Of a stretch of 64,000 nucleotides of DNA, positions 1-8,194 are shown in pieces. The translations under genes and the position numbers were made by a program. This DNA comes from JAHFIW01 sp035495855 (GTDB lineage Bacteria; Patescibacteriota; Patescibacteriia; SG8-24), in NCBI GenBank assembly GCA_035495855.1, contig DATJFD010000076.1, forward strand, positions 1 to 64,000. Reading direction: 5' to 3'. The notes beneath the pieces were generated by a model. The model did not search any database. It had not been told where the DNA came from and saw only the letters and a list, made by a program, of their open reading frames with translations. Numbering within the stretch: the first letter of the stretch is position 1; each line of letters begins with the position of its first letter.

Positions 1-45
1 TTACGCACGCAGTATAGCACGCCCGTGCCGGGGTGCGCCATATCG

Positions 46-120
46 AGAGAGTTTAGCATTGAGAACTTAGAAAAAGAGAGCCCGCCGGCTCTCAATTCTA
101 AATTCTAAACTCTAAATTCT
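46..120. repeat. Heptamer-repeat hairpin downstream of pheT
   Basis: The right arm (91-120) is a 7-bp tandem of CTAAATT/CTAAACT-type units. The left arm (about 46-80) is a degenerate complement (GAGTTTA, TTGAGAA, CTTAGAA), so the two arms can pair. The array ends at the pheT stop codon. Bases 1-45 show no gene or signal that I can support. Confidence 0.7.
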
Positions 121-2525
121 CACGATCTTACGGTGGCGCCGAACTTGTCGGCCACGCCCTGCGTCAGGCAGGCGATCTCGGCGTCGATCTCCTCGGTCGT
201 GAGCGTGCGCTCCGGCGTCGAGAACGTCAGGTGCACGGCGAGACTCTTCTTGCCGTCGCCGAGGTTCTTGCCGCGGTAGACGTCGAACAGCTCGACCTCC
301 TTGAGGAGCGCGCTCCCCTGCCGCAGCGAGGCCTCGACGTCGCCGTACTCGGTGCGTTCGCCGAGGACGAACGCGAGGTCGCGCTTCACCGGCGGGAACT
401 GCGGAATGGCGGCGTACTTGGCGTGCGTGCTGCGGTGCGCGAGGAACTTGGCGAGCGGCGCTTCGAACGCGGCGACGCGGCCGTCGATGCCGAACTTCCT
501 GCAGACGTCGGGATGCGTCTCGGACACCCAGCCGACGAACTCGCCTTCGGAGAACACTTTCACGCCGCGGCCGGGATGCTGCGGCCCGCCGCTCATGCGC
601 TCGTAGGAAAGCCGGACGCCGACCTCGGCGGCGTAAGCCTCGAGCAATCCCTTGGCCTCGCGGAACAGGCGGTCGTCGTCATACGGACCCCAGACCGCGC
701 CGGCGAGCGCCAGCACCTCGTCCGGCAGGCCCTTGTCCTTCTTCAGGTACACGTTGCTCACTTCGAACACGCGGCCTTCGGGGAAGAGCCCCTGGTTCTC
801 CTGGATGGTCTGGAGGAAGCCGGGCAAGAGGCTCATGCGCAGGTATTCGAAATCCGCGGACAGCGGGTTCGCGACGCGCAGCGCGCCGCTCAGGTCCATC
901 CCGGTCTTCTCGAAATGCCAGGCCGGCACGAGCGAATAGTTGATGAGCTCGGTGCAGCCCGCGCCCTTGAAGAACCGCTTGGCGTGTTCCTCTTCGTCGA
1001 GGATGGCGTCGCCGCTCCCCGGAGGCAGTTCGCCCGCGGGCATCACCGACGGGAGGTTCGCGTAGCCGTAGACCCGCGCGATCTCCTCGGCGAAGTCGCG
1101 CTCTCCTTCGATGTCGCGCTCGCGCCAGTACGGCACGGTGACCTCGTACTTCTTGCCGCTCCCGGCGACGCCGAAGCCGAGCGACTTCAGGATCGCGAGC
1201 ATGTCCTTCTTCGGGATGGCGACGCCGATGAGCTCCTCCGCCTTCTCGGGACGGAAGGAGAACTTCACTTTCTTGCGCGGCGCGGACCGCTCATCGAACA
1301 CCTTGCTCGCCACCTTGCCGAGCGCGATCTCCTGGCAGAGCTCGACCGCGCGGGCGAGCGCGGCGGAGGTGAGGTCCTCGGGCAGGCCCTTCTCGTAGCG
1401 GAGCGAGGAATCGGAATGCAGGTTGAGGCTCCGCGCGGTGCGGCGGACCGAGACCGGGTCGAAGGTCGCGGACTCGAAGACGATGGTCTTGGTCTTCTCG
1501 CTCACGCCGGAGAGCTCGCCGCCCATCACGCCCGCGACCGCGACGGCCTTCTCGGCGTCGGCGATGACGAGGTGCGAAGGCGAGAGCGCGCGCTCCACGC
1601 CGTCGAGCGTCATCATCTTCTCCCCTTCCCGTGCGTTCCTGACCACGATGGCGTGCCCGGCGAGGTTCTCGTAGTCGAACGCGTGCATCGGCTGGCCGTA
1701 TTCGAGCATCACGTAGTTGGTGATGTCGACGACGGTGTTGATGGGGCGGAGCCCGGCCTGGATGAGCCTGCGCTTCAGCCACCATGGCGACGGGCCGACG
1801 GTGACGTCGGTCATGACCGCGGCCTGGTAGCGGGTGCAGAGCTTGGGGGCCTTCACCTGGACGGAGAGCTCGACGGCGGTCGTCCCCTTCGGGAGCGACG
1901 GGAGCACCGGCTCGCGCCACAGGAACTTGGCGCCGAAGACGGCCGCCGCCTCGCGCGCGAGACCGACCATCGAGTACGCGTCAGGGCGGTTGGTCGTCAC
2001 TTCGATGTCGAAGACGGTGTCGTCGAGGTCGAGCGCCTTGGCGAGCGGCGTGCCCGGCTTGGCCTTGAGCCACGACACGTCCATGATCTCGCGCTCGGCG
2101 TGCGGGAAGGCGTCGGCGAGGCCGATCTCGTTCGCGCCGCAGATCATGCCTTGGCTCTCGACGCCCTGGATGACGGCCGGCGCGAGCTCGACGAGGTCAC
2201 CCTGGCCGTGCCACTTCACCTTCGCGCCGACCAGCGCGACGACGACCTTCATGCCGGGCTCGAGGTTCGAGCCGCCGCAGACGATCTCGAGCGGCTTCTC
2301 GCCGCCGACGTCGGTCGCGACGATGCGGAGCTTCGTCACCTTCGGGTTCGGGTGCGCCTTCACGTCCTTGATCTGCCCGATGACCATCTTGTCGTAGAGC
2401 GGCGCCTGCGGATGCAGCCGTTCGACCGCGGGTCCGGAGAGCGAGATGCGGCGCGCGAAAGCGTCGGCGTTCTCCTTGAGGCCGACGTACTCCTTGATCC
2501 AGTTGTAGGAGGCGAGGATGTTCAT
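120..2525 (-). CDS. pheT: Phenylalanine--tRNA ligase beta subunit
   Basis: This is the 801-residue beta subunit of the (alpha-beta)2 phenylalanyl-tRNA synthetase, which binds tRNA-Phe and edits mischarged Tyr. Length is normal for bacterial PheT. In order it shows an N-terminal tRNA-binding OB fold (about residues 45-150, VIGQIKDVKAHPNP), the B3/B4 editing region, a B5 domain, and a C-terminal anticodon-binding FDX-ACB domain (about 705-800, PPVKRDLAFV). The ATG at 2525 starts at the canonical MNILASYNWIKEYV. The start follows directly on a heptamer-repeat hairpin and has no recognisable Shine-Dalgarno sequence. It is separated from pheS by a small membrane-protein gene, which is unusual because pheS and pheT are normally adjacent. 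Confidence 0.97.
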   Translation of the reverse strand: MNILASYNWIKEYVGLKENADAFARRISLSGPAVERLHPQAPLYDKMVIGQIKDVKAHPNPKVTKLRIVATDVGGEKPLEIVCGGSNLEPGMKVVVALVGAKVKWHGQGDLVELAPAVIQGVESQGMICGANEIGLADAFPHAEREIMDVSWLKAKPGTPLAKALDLDDTVFDIEVTTNRPDAYSMVGLAREAAAVFGAKFLWREPVLPSLPKGTTAVELSVQVKAPKLCTRYQAAVMTDVTVGPSPWWLKRRLIQAGLRPINTVVDITNYVMLEYGQPMHAFDYENLAGHAIVVRNAREGEKMMTLDGVERALSPSHLVIADAEKAVAVAGVMGGELSGVSEKTKTIVFESATFDPVSVRRTARSLNLHSDSSLRYEKGLPEDLTSAALARAVELCQEIALGKVASKVFDERSAPRKKVKFSFRPEKAEELIGVAIPKKDMLAILKSLGFGVAGSGKKYEVTVPYWRERDIEGERDFAEEIARVYGYANLPSVMPAGELPPGSGDAILDEEEHAKRFFKGAGCTELINYSLVPAWHFEKTGMDLSGALRVANPLSADFEYLRMSLLPGFLQTIQENQGLFPEGRVFEVSNVYLKKDKGLPDEVLALAGAVWGPYDDDRLFREAKGLLEAYAAEVGVRLSYERMSGGPQHPGRGVKVFSEGEFVGWVSETHPDVCRKFGIDGRVAAFEAPLAKFLAHRSTHAKYAAIPQFPPVKRDLAFVLGERTEYGDVEASLRQGSALLKEVELFDVYRGKNLGDGKKSLAVHLTFSTPERTLTTEEIDAEIACLTQGVADKFGATVRS

Positions 2526-2528
2526 GTG

Positions 2529-2606
2529 AGCGAGTCGAGAGTCGAGAGTCCAGAGTCGAGAGCCGTTCGCGTGCTCTCCACTCTAAACTTTCGACTCTCG
2601 ACTTTT
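2529..2606. repeat. Heptamer-repeat hairpin between PLDc_N gene and pheT
   Basis: Tandem GTCGAGA-type heptamers (2533-2561) face a complementary arm (CTCTCGACTTT type, 2573-2606) across a short loop. On the minus-strand transcript the hairpin covers the stop codon of the upstream gene and ends three bases before the pheT ATG. Confidence 0.85.
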
Positions 2607-2945
2607 CGCCGCGGGCATCTTGCCCACGTTCTTCCGATAGACCAGGAAGTAGTAAAGCAGCGCGGTCACGAGGTAGAGCCCGAAGAACAGGCTGAGCCAC
2701 AGCACGATGAGCCACATGTTGCGCTCCTGCCATCGCCGATTCGTGGCGTCGATCACCATGAAGACCCAGAACACGAACGGCCCGACGAGCACCGCGAAGA
2801 TGGCGAGGATGCTGGCGATGGCGAAGCTCGTGCCGATGAGGATGCCGAGCGCGTCGAGCGCGGGCATGGAACGGCCGCTGCCGTCCTGGGCGAAGGCCGC
2901 GGCGGGCAGGAGGAGTCCGGCGACGATGGCGAGAAGGCGGTCCAT
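2583..2945 (-). CDS. Small PLDc_N-like membrane protein
   Basis: This 120-residue protein has a signal peptide or first helix (MDRLLAIVAGLLLPAAAFAQ) followed by two hydrophobic segments. The pattern VFWVFMVIDATNRRW...LWLSLFF...LLYYFLVYRK resembles the PLDc_N (phospholipase D nuclease N-terminal) two-helix module found in many short bacterial membrane proteins of unknown function. Its ATG lies one base after the pheS stop, so it is probably translated in the pheS-pheT operon. The last residues (AKSRESKV) are encoded by the adjoining heptamer repeat, which also supplies the stop codon, so the original C-terminus has probably been altered by the repeat. No catalytic residues are visible. Confidence 0.8.
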   Translation of the reverse strand: MDRLLAIVAGLLLPAAAFAQDGSGRSMPALDALGILIGTSFAIASILAIFAVLVGPFVFWVFMVIDATNRRWQERNMWLIVLWLSLFFGLYLVTALLYYFLVYRKNVGKMPAAKSRESKV

Positions 2946-2946
2946 A

Positions 2947-4008
2947 TCAGAACTGCCGCAGGAAGCGGAAATCGCTCTTGTAAAGCACGCGGATGTCGTC
3001 GATGCGCACGCCGGACTGCATCGCCTTGGTGCGCTCCACGCCCCAGCCGAAGGCGAAGCCGCCCCACTCCTCGGGGTCGATGCCGCCGGCCTTCAGCACG
3101 TTCGGATGCACCATGCCGGCGCCGCCGAGCTCCAGCCAGCCTTCCTTGCAGAGGCGGCACTTCGCTCCCCCTTCGAGCCGGCCCGTGCCGCCGCAGATGC
3201 CGCAGCTGATGTCGACCTCGAAGCTAGGCTCGGTGAAGCGGAAATGGAACGGCCGCAGGCGCGTGACGCGGTCGGGCCCGAAGAACGAGCGCGCGAAATG
3301 GTCGAGCACGCCCTTGAGGTGCGTCACCGAGACCTTGCGGTCGATGAGCAGGCCCTCGAACTGGTGGAACATCGGGACGTGCGAGACGTCGATCTGCCGG
3401 CGGTAGCACTTGGAGATGTTGATCATGCGGATGGGCAGGACCTTCTTCTCCATCTCGCGGACCTGGCCGTTCGAGGTGTGCGGGGTGAGCACCATCTTGC
3501 CGAGCTTCGCGTCCGGCGGCGCGTCCATGAAGAACGTCTCCCATTCGTCGCGCGCGGGATGGTCGCCGGGCATGTTGAGCGACTCGAAGGCGTACCAGTC
3601 CCAATCGACCTCGGGATGCCGCACGCGGGTGAAACCGATGCGTCGGAAGATGGCGGTGATCTCGGCGATGGCCTGCGAGGTGAGGTGGAGATGGCCCCGC
3701 GGCGGGCGGATGCCCGGCACGGTCACGTCGATCCATTCGGTCTCGGCGAGCGCGCCGGCCGCGGCGGACGACAGCTCGGCCTTCTTCGCTTCGAGCGCGG
3801 CCTGTATCTTGCCTTTCAATTCGTTCGCCCGCATGCCGACGGTCTTGCGTTCCTCGGGCGAGAGCGCCCCGAGTCCCTTGAGCAGCGCGTTGAACTCGCT
3901 CTTCCGCCCGAGCTTCTCGACCTCGAAGGACTCCAGGCTCCCCAGGTCCTTGATGCCGGCGAGCTCGCCGGTCATTTCCTCGGCGAGTTGTTCGAGCTTT
4001 TCGCGCAT
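2947..4008 (-). CDS. pheS: Phenylalanine--tRNA ligase alpha subunit
   Basis: This 353-residue catalytic subunit activates Phe and charges tRNA-Phe. The N-terminal coiled-coil region (about 1-80) precedes the class II core, with motif 2 around FHQFEGLLIDR and motif 3 GGFAFGWGVER near the C-terminus. A CxxC...CxxC zinc-ribbon-like insertion (CGIC and CRLC) precedes LGGAGMVHPNVL; similar insertions occur in a subset of bacterial PheS proteins. The open frame runs further upstream, but ATG 4008 (MREKLEQLAEEM) gives the family's usual length and clears the rseP gene. rseP ends 41 bases upstream and the PLDc_N gene begins one base after the stop. Confidence 0.96.
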   Translation of the reverse strand: MREKLEQLAEEMTGELAGIKDLGSLESFEVEKLGRKSEFNALLKGLGALSPEERKTVGMRANELKGKIQAALEAKKAELSSAAAGALAETEWIDVTVPGIRPPRGHLHLTSQAIAEITAIFRRIGFTRVRHPEVDWDWYAFESLNMPGDHPARDEWETFFMDAPPDAKLGKMVLTPHTSNGQVREMEKKVLPIRMINISKCYRRQIDVSHVPMFHQFEGLLIDRKVSVTHLKGVLDHFARSFFGPDRVTRLRPFHFRFTEPSFEVDISCGICGGTGRLEGGAKCRLCKEGWLELGGAGMVHPNVLKAGGIDPEEWGGFAFGWGVERTKAMQSGVRIDDIRVLYKSDFRFLRQF

Positions 4009-4049
4009 AAGACTGACGGGCAAAAACGCCCGCAAACACAAAAAGAGTA

Positions 4050-5162
4050 CTACCCGCCGAAGAATCCGGAAAGCCCCGCCCAGATGCGGTCGCCGAACTT
4101 GGCGACGTCGTGGAACGTCACGAAGAGCACGAGCATCATGAGCAGCGCGAAGCCGATGTTGTGCGCGGCGGTCTCCACGCGCCGCGAGACCGCGCGACCG
4201 CGCACGCGTTCGATGACGAGGAAGAGCACGCGCCCGCCGTCCAGCGCGGGAAAGGGCAGGATGTTGATGACCGCGAGGTTCAGCGAGAGCAGCGCGGTGA
4301 ACTGCAGGAGGTAGCGCAGGCCGAGCTTGGCGACCTCGGAGGTGAGGATGGCGATGCCGACGGGCCCCGAGAACTCGACCGACACCTTCTGCTGCGCGAA
4401 CAGGTCGCGGATGAGCCCGAAGAACGCGCTGAAGATCTCGCGCGTGAACGCCCAGGTCGCGACCGCGCCCTGCACCGGCGCGAGCCAGAGGGGGTAGGAC
4501 ACGAAGCCGGTGCTGACCAGCGCCACGCCCATGCCCGGCTTGCCGGTCTCCTTGATCATCGCGAGCGTCACGTCCTTGTCGAGCAGTTCGTTCTTGCGGC
4601 GCACGGTCACGCGCACGGTCTGGCCGTCGCGCGTCGACGTGTAGTTCCGCAGGTCGTCCGGCTGCGTCACGGGCGCGCCGCCGATCGCGACGACCGCGTC
4701 GCCTTCCTCGAGGCCCGCGCGCTGCGCCGGCGAATCCTTGAGCACGGAAACGATCTGCACCTTCTGGTCCGCGACCTTCGCGTACGGCGAGACGTCCTCG
4801 ATCACCTGCGGCATGCCGATGAGGTAGCCGACGGAGAGCAGCGTCCAGGCGAGCAGCACGTTCATCATCACGCCGGCGGTGAGCACCAGCCCGCGCGTCA
4901 GCGCGCCCTTGTTCGCGAAGCTGTCCTTGTCGCGGCTGAACTCGCCGGCCTCGCCCTTGATCTTCACGAAGCCGCCGAGCGGGATCCAGTTGATGGAGTA
5001 GATCGTCTGTCCCCTCTTCACGCCGAAAGCGCGCGGCGGGAAGCCGAAGCCGAACTCGTCGACGCGGATGCCGGCCTTCTTCGCCGTGATGAAATGCCCG
5101 AACTCGTGCACGAAGACGAGCAGCGAGAGGACGGCGGTGAAGATGAGTATGGTGGAGATCAT
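4050..5162 (-). CDS. rseP: RseP-type site-2 zinc metalloprotease
   Basis: This 370-residue polytopic intramembrane protease belongs to family M50B. The zinc motif HEFGH (H19, E20, H23) lies in the first helix, a PDZ domain follows (about residues 120-200), and the second zinc-ligand motif NxxPxxxLDGGR is near residue 300. Such enzymes cleave membrane-anchored anti-sigma factors or leftover signal peptides. The open frame extends upstream, but ATG 5162 (MISTILIF) overlaps the murI stop in an ATGA arrangement, indicating translational coupling, and it gives the expected N-terminus. No sigma/anti-sigma pair is visible in this window, so the substrate is unknown. Confidence 0.95.
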   Translation of the reverse strand: MISTILIFTAVLSLLVFVHEFGHFITAKKAGIRVDEFGFGFPPRAFGVKRGQTIYSINWIPLGGFVKIKGEAGEFSRDKDSFANKGALTRGLVLTAGVMMNVLLAWTLLSVGYLIGMPQVIEDVSPYAKVADQKVQIVSVLKDSPAQRAGLEEGDAVVAIGGAPVTQPDDLRNYTSTRDGQTVRVTVRRKNELLDKDVTLAMIKETGKPGMGVALVSTGFVSYPLWLAPVQGAVATWAFTREIFSAFFGLIRDLFAQQKVSVEFSGPVGIAILTSEVAKLGLRYLLQFTALLSLNLAVINILPFPALDGGRVLFLVIERVRGRAVSRRVETAAHNIGFALLMMLVLFVTFHDVAKFGDRIWAGLSGFFGG

Positions 5163-5944
5163 TCGAGGGTGGCCTTTTCGAGGGTGATGCCGCGGCCGAG
5201 CCATCGGGAGGCGATGCGCTCCGCGTGCGGCGTGGCGTCGCTGGCGAAGAAGCGGTGCGTCTTGGAAGACCTGAGCTTCCGGTCGAGCAGCGGCTGTTCT
5301 TCAAGGAAACGGGCGAAATCGGCGACGGTCTCACGGGCGGGGTCCACCAGGCGGACCTTGGGGCCGGCGGCCGCCGCGATCTGGGCCTTGAGGAAGGGGT
5401 AGTGGGTGCAGCCCAGGATGAGGGTGTCGATGTGTCGTGAGCGTAGCGGACGCAGGTACTCCCTGGCAATCGACGCGGCCTCGGGGCGCCGGAGCCAGCC
5501 CTCCTCGACGAGGGGCACGAACAGCGGACAGGCCTGCGCGTAGACCTTGGCCTCGGGCGCCTGCGCGGCCATCATCGCGGCGTAGACGCCGCTCCCGACC
5601 GTGCCGCGCGTGCCGATGACGCCGACCTTGCCTTTCGTGACCGCGGCGGCCCTGGCGACCGCGGGCGACACGACCTCGAACACGGGGACGTCGACCGCCA
5701 TGCGCACGTCGTCGATGGCCAGCGCAGAGACGGTGTTGCAGGCGACGATGATGGCGTCCGCGCCCTGCGACATCAGGAACCTGGCGTCCTGCACGGCGAA
5801 GCGCGCGATGACGTCCTTGCCCTTCGGTCCGTAGGGCGTGCGCGCGGTGTCGCCGAAGTAGACGATGCCGCGGCCGGGCAACTGCCGGAAAAGTTCTTTC
5901 ACGACGGTGAGGCCGCCGAGGCCGGAGTCGAAGACGCCGATCAT
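5159..5944 (-). CDS. murI: Glutamate racemase
   Basis: This 261-residue enzyme interconverts L- and D-glutamate for peptidoglycan synthesis. Both catalytic cysteines are present in their motifs, VACNT (C69) and GCTHYPF (C179, with H181), and the N-terminus has the usual DSGLGGLTV. Length is normal. The start ATG 5944 comes five bases after a heptamer-repeat hairpin, with no Shine-Dalgarno sequence visible. The gene overlaps rseP by four bases. Its presence fits a cell that makes its own peptidoglycan. Confidence 0.97.
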   Translation of the reverse strand: MIGVFDSGLGGLTVVKELFRQLPGRGIVYFGDTARTPYGPKGKDVIARFAVQDARFLMSQGADAIIVACNTVSALAIDDVRMAVDVPVFEVVSPAVARAAAVTKGKVGVIGTRGTVGSGVYAAMMAAQAPEAKVYAQACPLFVPLVEEGWLRRPEAASIAREYLRPLRSRHIDTLILGCTHYPFLKAQIAAAAGPKVRLVDPARETVADFARFLEEQPLLDRKLRSSKTHRFFASDATPHAERIASRWLGRGITLEKATLE

Positions 5945-5948
5945 AGGA

Positions 5949-6041
5949 AAGTCGAGAGTCGAGAGTCGAGAGTCGAGAGTGTAAAGCTGACGCGTCGGCC
6001 GGTCAATGCTTTCGACTTTCGACTTCGGACTTTCGACTTCA
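5949..6041. repeat. Heptamer-repeat hairpin between phosphomannomutase and murI
   Basis: Four perfect GTCGAGA heptamers in a row (from 5951) are followed by a loop of about 30 bases and a complementary arm of CTTTCGA-type units (6009-6041). On the minus transcript the pyrimidine arm leads straight into the murI ATG. Confidence 0.9.
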
Positions 6042-7406
6042 TCCGCGGATGATCTTCAAGAGTTCGTCCCGCATCGCTTCCATCTTCTCCTTCTTCTTCG
6101 CTTCCAGGTTCAGCCGCAGCAGCGGTTCGGTGTTGGAGGCGCGCACGCTCCACCACCAGTCTTCTTCGGGATGCGCGGGGTCGAAGAAATCCATGCGCAG
6201 GCCGTCGATGGTGATGACCGCGGACGCCTTGGGAGCGAACGCTTCCTGCAGCCGGGCCATGACCGCGTCCTTGTCCGCCACCTTCGAATTGATCTCGCCG
6301 GAGTGATGGTAGCGCTGGAGCGGCCCGACAAGTTCCGACAATTTCTTGCCGGTCACGGTCATCAGTTCGAAGACCATGAGCATCACGAGGTCGGGGCACT
6401 CGGCGTTGGCCAGGTCGCGGAAGAAGAAATGACTGGAGAGCTCGCCGGCGAAGATGGCGCCGTCCTTGCGCATCTGCGGCTTGATGAGGCCGTGGCCGAC
6501 GCGGCCCATGATGGCGCGTCCGCCCGCCTTCTCGATCTCCTCCTTCGCGACCATGCTGCAGTTCACCGTGTAGAGCACGGGCTTGCCCGGGTCCTTGGCG
6601 AGGACGATCGGCGCGAGCAACGCGAGGATGATGTCGCCGCGGACGTTGCCGCCGTTCTCGTCGACGAGACCGACGCGGTCGGCGTCGCCGTCGAAGGCCA
6701 CGCCGAGGTCGGCGCCGGTCTCGCGGATCCTGGCCTTCAGCGCGTCGAGCGTCTCTTCCTTCAGCGGGTTCGCTTCATGGTTCGGGAACCGGCCGTCGAG
6801 GTCGAGGAACAATCCTTCCCAGGACACGCTCACGATGCGGTCCAGGATGTCCGCGATGACGATGCCTTCCATGCCGTTGGCGGTGTCGGCGACGACCTTC
6901 AGGTTCCGGAGCTTCGCCGTGTCGACGAGCGACAGCAGCTTCGCCACGTACGCCTCCTGGATGCTCGTCGTGACCATGGTCCCCTCTTTGACCGCCGGAT
7001 AAGGGCCGGCGACGGCCAGGTCGCGGATGTCCATCATCCCGGTCTCGCCGCCGATGGGCATGGCGTCGCCGAAGACCATCTTGAAGCCGTTGTATTCGCT
7101 GGGGTTGTGCGAGGCCGTGACCATCACGCCGGCGTCATGGAGCTCGTAGTCGGCGACCGCGTAGTAGAACATCGGGGTCGTGACCATGCCGACGTCGATG
7201 ACGTCCGCACCCTGGGACATGACGCCCTTGGCGAGGGCGGCGAAGAGCTTCGGGGTAGTGTCGCGCATGTCCTTTCCGACCACCACGGTCTTGGCTTTCG
7301 TGAACTTCACGACCGCTTGACCGACCCGATAAGCGAAATCCTCGTCGATCTGTTCGGGGGCCAGCCCGCGGATGTCGTAAGCCTTGAAGAGTTTTGGGTC
7401 CATCAT
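6039..7406 (-). CDS. manB: Phosphomannomutase/phosphoglucomutase
   Basis: This 455-residue member of the alpha-D-phosphohexomutase family interconverts hexose 1- and 6-phosphates for nucleotide-sugar and surface-glycan synthesis. The phosphoserine loop TASHNP (S99) and the metal loop DGDADR (239-244) are intact, and the N-terminus carries the usual KAYDIRG. The C-terminal domain has WxxVRASNTEP-type phosphate-binding residues. Two adjacent ATGs (7406, 7403) could serve as start. The gene leads a minus-strand run into murI and diverges from lemA. The family cannot be split into ManB, Pgm or GlmM by inspection alone, although the sequence looks closer to PMM/PGM than to GlmM. Confidence 0.93.
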   Translation of the reverse strand: MMDPKLFKAYDIRGLAPEQIDEDFAYRVGQAVVKFTKAKTVVVGKDMRDTTPKLFAALAKGVMSQGADVIDVGMVTTPMFYYAVADYELHDAGVMVTASHNPSEYNGFKMVFGDAMPIGGETGMMDIRDLAVAGPYPAVKEGTMVTTSIQEAYVAKLLSLVDTAKLRNLKVVADTANGMEGIVIADILDRIVSVSWEGLFLDLDGRFPNHEANPLKEETLDALKARIRETGADLGVAFDGDADRVGLVDENGGNVRGDIILALLAPIVLAKDPGKPVLYTVNCSMVAKEEIEKAGGRAIMGRVGHGLIKPQMRKDGAIFAGELSSHFFFRDLANAECPDLVMLMVFELMTVTGKKLSELVGPLQRYHHSGEINSKVADKDAVMARLQEAFAPKASAVITIDGLRMDFFDPAHPEEDWWWSVRASNTEPLLRLNLEAKKKEKMEAMRDELLKIIRG

Positions 7407-7479
7407 AGACGAGAAACGCGGCTAGGTTGCGCCGCATTTTCCACCCTGGCGGGCGTTCGAGTTATGCACCGCGGCCTTT

Positions 7480-7508
7480 TTGCCTGACCGCGCTTTTTTC
7501 CGTATAAT
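7480..7508 (+). promoter_or_regulatory. Sigma70-type promoter for lemA-htpX
   Basis: A -35 element TTGCCT (7480-7485) and a perfect -10 element TATAAT (7503-7508) are separated by 17 bases. A second TATAAT lies at 7515-7520. The lemA ATG is at 7557. Confidence 0.75.
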
Positions 7509-7556
7509 TCAGGCTATAATAGTGTAGAGATTAATTCCTTCGCTCGCAACGTCCCT

Positions 7557-8120
7557 ATGGGAACTCTTAACGCCATCATGATCGTCCTCGGCCTGCTCGT
7601 GGTGGTCGTGGTCGCCTGGCTCATCGCCGTCTACAACGGCCTTATTACGCTGCGAAACCGCACCGACGAAGCCTGGTCCGACATCGACGTCCAGCTCAAG
7701 CGTCGTTACGACCTCATCCCCAACCTCGTCGAGACGGTGAAGGGCTACGCCAAGCACGAATCCGAGACCATGGAGAAGGTCATCCAGGCCCGGGCGGCCG
7801 CCATGGGCGCGCAGACCACCGCCGCCAAGGCCGAAGCGGAGAACCAGCTCTCCCAGACCCTCAAATCGCTGTTCGCCATCGCCGAGAACTACCCCGACCT
7901 GAAGGCCTCGCAGAACTTCCTCCAGCTGCAGGACGACCTCAAGGACGCGGAGGACAAGATCCAGGCCGCGCGCCGCTTCTACAACGCCAACGTCCGCGAC
8001 TTCAACACCAAGATCCAGGTGTTCCCGAACAACCTCATCGCCGAGCGGCTGAGCTTCAAGAAGTACGAGTTCTTTGAGATCGACAACGCGGAGCGGCAGA
8101 ACGTGCAGGTGAAATTCTAG
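7557..8120 (+). CDS. lemA: LemA family membrane protein
   Basis: This 187-residue protein has one N-terminal membrane helix (about residues 5-27) followed by a long alpha-helical domain with the family's conserved stretches (NRTDEAWSDIDVQLKRR, DLIPNLVETVKGYA, ARRFYNANVRDFN). LemA proteins have no assigned enzymatic activity; they often neighbour htpX, as here, and are thought to act at the envelope. A clear promoter lies upstream. A heptamer-repeat hairpin separates it from htpX. Confidence 0.95.
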   Translation: MGTLNAIMIVLGLLVVVVVAWLIAVYNGLITLRNRTDEAWSDIDVQLKRRYDLIPNLVETVKGYAKHESETMEKVIQARAAAMGAQTTAAKAEAENQLSQTLKSLFAIAENYPDLKASQNFLQLQDDLKDAEDKIQAARRFYNANVRDFNTKIQVFPNNLIAERLSFKKYEFFEIDNAERQNVQVKF

Positions 8121-8121
8121 C

Positions 8122-8194
8122 CCCAAGCTTCAAGCGCCGAGTTCCGAGGGGCTGAAAAGCAGCTCGAAGCTCTCAGCTCGAAGCTCGAAGCTCG
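8122..8194. repeat. Heptamer-repeat array between lemA and htpX
   Basis: The array is built of AGCTCGA-type 7-bp units (AGCTCGA AGCTCGA AGCTCG at 8174-8193). The left part (AAGCTTCAAGC, from 8124) is a degenerate partner. The array runs directly into the htpX ATG at 8195, leaving no space for an ordinary Shine-Dalgarno sequence. Confidence 0.8.

Noticed and set aside
231..3209. A 992-codon open frame on the plus strand opposite pheT/pheS
   Set aside because: The opposite strand encodes recognisable pheT and pheS with all motifs. The antisense frame is Arg/Glu/Asp/His/Leu-rich nonsense typical of GC-rich shadows.
2947..5469. An 840-residue reading of pheS extending upstream
   Set aside because: The extra part overlaps rseP in another frame and has no homology. 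PheS starts at 4008 with its usual N-terminal coiled coil.
5949..6041. The repeat hairpins as ordinary rho-independent terminators or insertion-sequence ends
   Set aside because: They lack T runs after the stem in most cases, sit against start codons, show no target-site duplications, and their sequences differ. Genuine terminators elsewhere in the window look different.
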